Of a DNA stretch of 64,000 nt, positions 60,365 through 64,000 are shown piece after piece (the stretch's first letter is position 1; each line of letters starts with the position of its first letter). The notes under the pieces were generated by a model, which saw only the letters and a program-made list of their open reading frames with translations, had not been told where the DNA came from and did no database searches. A program made the position numbers and the translations under genes. The stretch is from Cryptomeria japonica. Lineage: Eukaryota; Streptophyta; Pinopsida; Cupressales; Cupressaceae. Where the stretch lies: contig NC_081408.1 in assembly GCF_030272615.1 (NCBI RefSeq), forward strand, positions 335,698,793 through 335,762,792, written 5' to 3'.

Positions 60365-63300
60365 ATGGCTTCCTCCTCTACTCCAGAATTTATTGCAAAC
60401 CTACTATTGTGGAAGTTGTGAAATGCCCTAGGCCCGTTTTTAAGATCATTCCCAAGATAGCGAAACAAGATGATTCCCTAGGTGCTTTTTCAAAAATTCT
60501 AAAAGGTGTTGCATATGTTGAAGACCCTAGAATCGATATTCATTGCAATATTGAGGAATTAGGTTCAGAAGAAATATTGAAAATGTTCAAAACTGTTATC
60601 TATGATGAAAGTGGAAATGTGAAATCCAAACATAAGGTAATTGAAACTTTAGGTTTTGTGGAAATCCTTGACATCACTGAATTTCCTAAGGAGGTAGTAA
60701 GGATTGTCCTTAGCAGGGTTCATGGTGAATTCTTTTGGCTAGATTCTATTTCTAAAATCACAAAAGAAGCATTTAGGGTAGTGATAGGTCTACCCTCTAC
60801 CAGTAGCAGGCTAGATAAGACTAAGAAGGTTCCCAATAACATTGTCATGACATTAACGGGAGCAACATATAACAGCAGATCCCTAAGAGTAAATGATGTT
60901 AAAGATGAAAATGTCATATTCAGAAGCATGATCCTAGGTTATAAGACCACACATGCAAACCGTCTCAACTCTGTTTCCAGTCTTTGTATTAAAAGTGCTT
61001 ATGATATGGTCAATAATGATACAAAAATAGATGTATGTGAGTGGTTAAAGGATGAGTTGATAGACAATCTGAAAAAGATAAAAGGAGATAAGAAAGGAAC
61101 TTTTCGTTTCAGCAATCTTTTGGTATGTTTGATGTTGTATCTCACAAAAGAGGTTCCCGGTATTGGTAAGAAAGACTTTGGATATGATATACCAGTAGAC
61201 AAACAACTGCTAGAAATTTTCACCGGTATGTATACTAACAAGGAAAACAATATAACAAAGTACTTCAAAACCTTCAAAGCAAAAATTAAAACAAGAGAGA
61301 GATTGCCACAAAGTAATGTAGACAAATATGAAAAGGAAATATGTTTTGTAATTAAGAAGGATGAAATCTGGATGGAGGCAGTTCTTCCTAGAACTATAAG
61401 GGTAACCAAAATGGGATATGAGGCAAATGTAAATATCATTGAAACTTATGCTAAAGCACTATTAGAGGCACCTAGAGAACTAGAAGAAAAGGTTTTTGGA
61501 AATTCTGAAACAATAGAAAGTGGTGTGTAGACAATGAAACAAAGGAAGAAAAGAGAAAAGTACATTAGGAGTGAAACCAAATAAGTGAAGGAAATAAAAG
61601 AAAACATAATGAACATAACTGGAATAAAGGAAAGTGAACTTGAAGGATTACAATCAGAGACACATCTCTCACCAGTTAGTACATCATCTGAGAGTGAAAT
61701 TCCTATAGAATTTAAGAGAGTTGATAGGAAGAGAAAACCCTCATCGGTACCCTCTCCTACACCCAAGAAGACAAGGAAGAAATGACAAGCAATGAGACCA
61801 CCAGCAAAGAAACTGACACCTAAAAGCAATAAAAAATAAGTTATACCACCATTGGATAACTTATTGAGTGAAATAACTAATGACGGTAATCTATTAAATG
61901 TTAGCAAACTATACAATACATTCACTGATGCAAAGAAAGAAAGTATTGAGAACAACATTATTCTACATCTTGACATTTACAAGAAGGTATTAATTGAAGT
62001 TGTAGATGATTTTCCTAGTGAATTATATAGGCGGTTAGATGCAAAGAGGATTTCAATTATGGAGCTAGATAAGAAAATTAAAATTAAGAAACTACTAGCT
62101 GTACATTCGGTCAAATCTGTAGAAGAAATTAATGAATTAATTAGTGAAGCTAATAGAACAGGTTTTGTAAGTGGACATCGGCATGTGAGCCTAATGGTTG
62201 GTAGGGTAAATGAAATTGCAGAAGAAACAATAGACAAGTTGACATTTTCTTTGTTGAGAAGGAAAAACAAGAAGAGTTGAAAAGACCAAAGAAAACTTTT
62301 AAAGTATATCAGAAAGACAGGGACAAGGGGAAAGGTAAGGTAGGTGGAATACCAAACATTAAATTAACTAACAACCTACCACCACCTTTAGTTACTCCAC
62401 TGGTACAGAATGACAACATATCGACTATTGAGAATGTGGACACACCACATGAGGATACTAACCTTGAGTCATAAATTTTGTACACTATGAATATTAACAC
62501 TCAGGAAGTAAACATTGTAGTTGATAAGGAGAGAACAGAGGAAAAGAAAGATATGGCTACTGAGCAACTGAAAATAAATATTGGGGTTGAGACACAAGCA
62601 TAGCAAGTTGAGCATTCAATGGAACCCTTGGATAGTGGAATGGTTACTGATAATATTGATGCAAGCATAGAGAAACCTACAGAGATAGTGACTGAGATAC
62701 CAATAGTAGAAAATACACAAAAACTGATAGAGATACCGGTAGATAACATAGAGAAACAAGCAGAGAAACAGGCTGATTCATAGGTACACTCTGAGGTAGT
62801 GTAACCGACAACCACTGTGAAACAAAAACCATTGCTAGTAGAAATGAAAACATAGACTGACCCTCCAGAGGTTGATTTAAGCAAATTGGTTACTCCCACC
62901 GGAAGCACTAAGATTGTAAAGGTAGTTGGCCAGACATTTGGTACTTCACTGACATAATTTAGACCTACTAATGTGACTGAAGTACTTCTGGACTCAATAA
63001 AGAAAATAACAGATTGTAATGCATTGGCCTATAAGGAAATTGATGACACCATTCCTATTCTTAGAATGATTGCACCTAAATGCAATTTAGAAAATGTAAA
63101 GGATTATTTAAGTCGGTTAGACACATTGTCTAAATAATTACTAGAAATATACTGATAGTTGATCAAATAAATGAGGAAATATTCAAGGAGAAAATGGAAA
63201 AGGAAAAAGAAAAATTCTTTGAGGAAACAATAAAGAAGTGCACGGAACACATTGATACACTTTTACCGACACTGAATACAACAATTTTGGAGTATAAGGA

Positions 63301-63733
63301 GTTGTACAGGAACACATGTAAAACAAATTTGTTAACAGTAGACATTGATAATGAAATAAGCAAAGTTCAAAAAGAGATAGATGATATAGCTGATAATATT
63401 ATTGGTTCAACTGAACCTATATCAGCTATTGAGCAATAAATTGTTGGATTTGAGGAAAATTTGGAAAAGTTACAAAAAGAGAAAGAAAGGATCAAAGGAA
63501 AAGCCAGAGAGCTTAAGCACAAACTCGGTCCTAAACTGGACAACCTTATCTCTCTAAGGAAAGAGATCTCTGAGGCATTAATTCAAGGACAGAAGTCACT
63601 GGAGGAACATATGCATCATCTCATTGGTACAATCCAGAGAATAGAGGAAACCATGAAAGACAGCAATAGATTTATACATAGCTTAAACTTGGTCTTAGTA
63701 GACATATTCCAGATTGTAACCAATCGGTTATAA
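60365..63733 (+). pseudogene. Element I ORF2: about 1,120-codon non-pol protein of unknown function
   Basis: ATG at 60365-60367 in good context (TCAATGGCT) starts MASSSTPEF. One base-level shift near 60395-60410 leads into a frame open for over 370 codons to 61530. The same frame continues to 62280 with four stops, shifts once to run to about 63137, and once more to end at 63733. The N-terminal part of about 380 residues looks globular and helical (RVHGEFFWLDSISKITKEAF; CEWLKDELIDNLKKIKGDKK; FSNLLVCLMLYL). A basic, nuclear-signal-like block RKRKPSSVPSPTPKKTRKK follows, then a helical block, an acidic threonine/valine-rich linker (62480-62900) and a coiled-coil C-terminus (EKLQKEKERIKGKARELKHK). 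No retroviral enzyme motif. It may correspond to the extra 'env-like' ORF of Sireviruses or to a captured gene; neither is shown. Confidence 0.7.
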
Positions 63734-63790
63734 AGTTCAAGCTGAAATTTTGCACTCATTTGACAATTTTGACAACCTTTGTCATTGATG

Positions 63791-63945
63791 TCAAAGGGGG
63801 AGTAGTGGACAAAGAAAAATCACTATCAGAGGAGATCATCTTCTCAAGGGGAGCACACATTTTTGGTAAAATTTTGGACTTCAGTTTTGGAATAGATTTT
63901 TGGATTTTTCTCATGAGTGTTGCCATCAATGCCAAAGGGGGAGAT
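63791..63945 (+). promoter_or_regulatory. Two polypurine tracts before the 3' LTR of element I
   Basis: GTCAAAGGGGGAGTAG (near 63790) and GCCAAAGGGGGAGATT (63931-63946), the second abutting the LTR. Each is preceded by a TTG/CATCAATG block, the same arrangement as in element G. Confidence 0.82.
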
Positions 63946-64000
63946 TGTTGGCATTGCACACTCTAATGGTAATTGAAAGTAATTGAAGGTGTTTTCATTG
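63946..64000 (+). repeat. Start of the 3' LTR of element I (cut by window end)
   Basis: TGTTGGCATTGCACACTC matches the start of the 5' LTR; 52 of the 55 visible bases agree. Confidence 0.93.

Noticed and set aside
61446-61976. 176-codon minus-strand opening
   Set aside because: Antisense shadow of element I ORF2; hydrophobic only because it is complementary to a lysine/glutamate-rich stretch.
60365-63733. C-to-T (methylation) decay as explanation of the ORF2 stops
   Set aside because: Any TAA, TAG or TGA is one C-to-T step from a CAA, CAG or CGA codon, so the stops alone prove nothing without an intact relative.

Overview
The window looks like gene-poor, AT-rich nuclear DNA of a land plant with a large, retrotransposon-filled genome. 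A conifer or other gymnosperm would fit, but nothing here proves it. I found no host gene, tRNA, rRNA, CRISPR array or organellar insert. Almost everything recognisable is a transposable element, mostly broken by stops and frameshifts. I use letters A to M for the elements.

Left half (1-29131): a stack of nested minus-strand Ty1/copia elements. A (1-3829, running off the left edge) sits in the integrase region of B (3830-7317). B sits in the last codons of pol of C (7318-25855). C sits in gag of F (25856-27755). F abuts an LTR fragment J (27756-28813), which interrupts an LTR of plus-strand element H (ends 29096). C carries three further insertions: a solo LTR with 5-bp target-site duplication (TSD) at 9959-11340; a 7.9-kb L1-type LINE with a 15-bp TSD at 11931-19874; and a 2.26-kb LTR element without coding capacity at 21481-23744.

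Middle (29132-46976): element G, complete with two LTRs of about 1.14 kb and TSD AGTTT, inserted just behind the primer-binding site of H. The body of G holds the tail of a non-pol open reading frame. It is then interrupted by about 13.8 kb that ends in a CACTA-type terminus and carries CACTA transposase relics (38308-38983), two cytosine-poor tracts, a 461-bp foldback and short tandem repeats.

Right half (46977-64000): the rest of the H gag, two related copia gag relics (M at 48405, L at 54843), LTR-like fragments, the 5' end of a minus-strand Ty3/gypsy element (K, 55474-57256), and element I (58043 to the right edge).

Element I is the most interesting item. It has a tRNA-iMet primer site, a gag with a zinc-knuckle array, polypurine tracts and both LTR starts, but no protease, integrase, reverse transcriptase or RNase H. 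In place of pol it has a second reading frame of about 1,120 codons, of unknown function, behind a possible internal promoter. G keeps only the tail of the same reading frame, so it is a family trait. The LINE also carries an extra, relatively well preserved third reading frame inside its TSDs. These non-pol reading frames are my best candidates for something undescribed.
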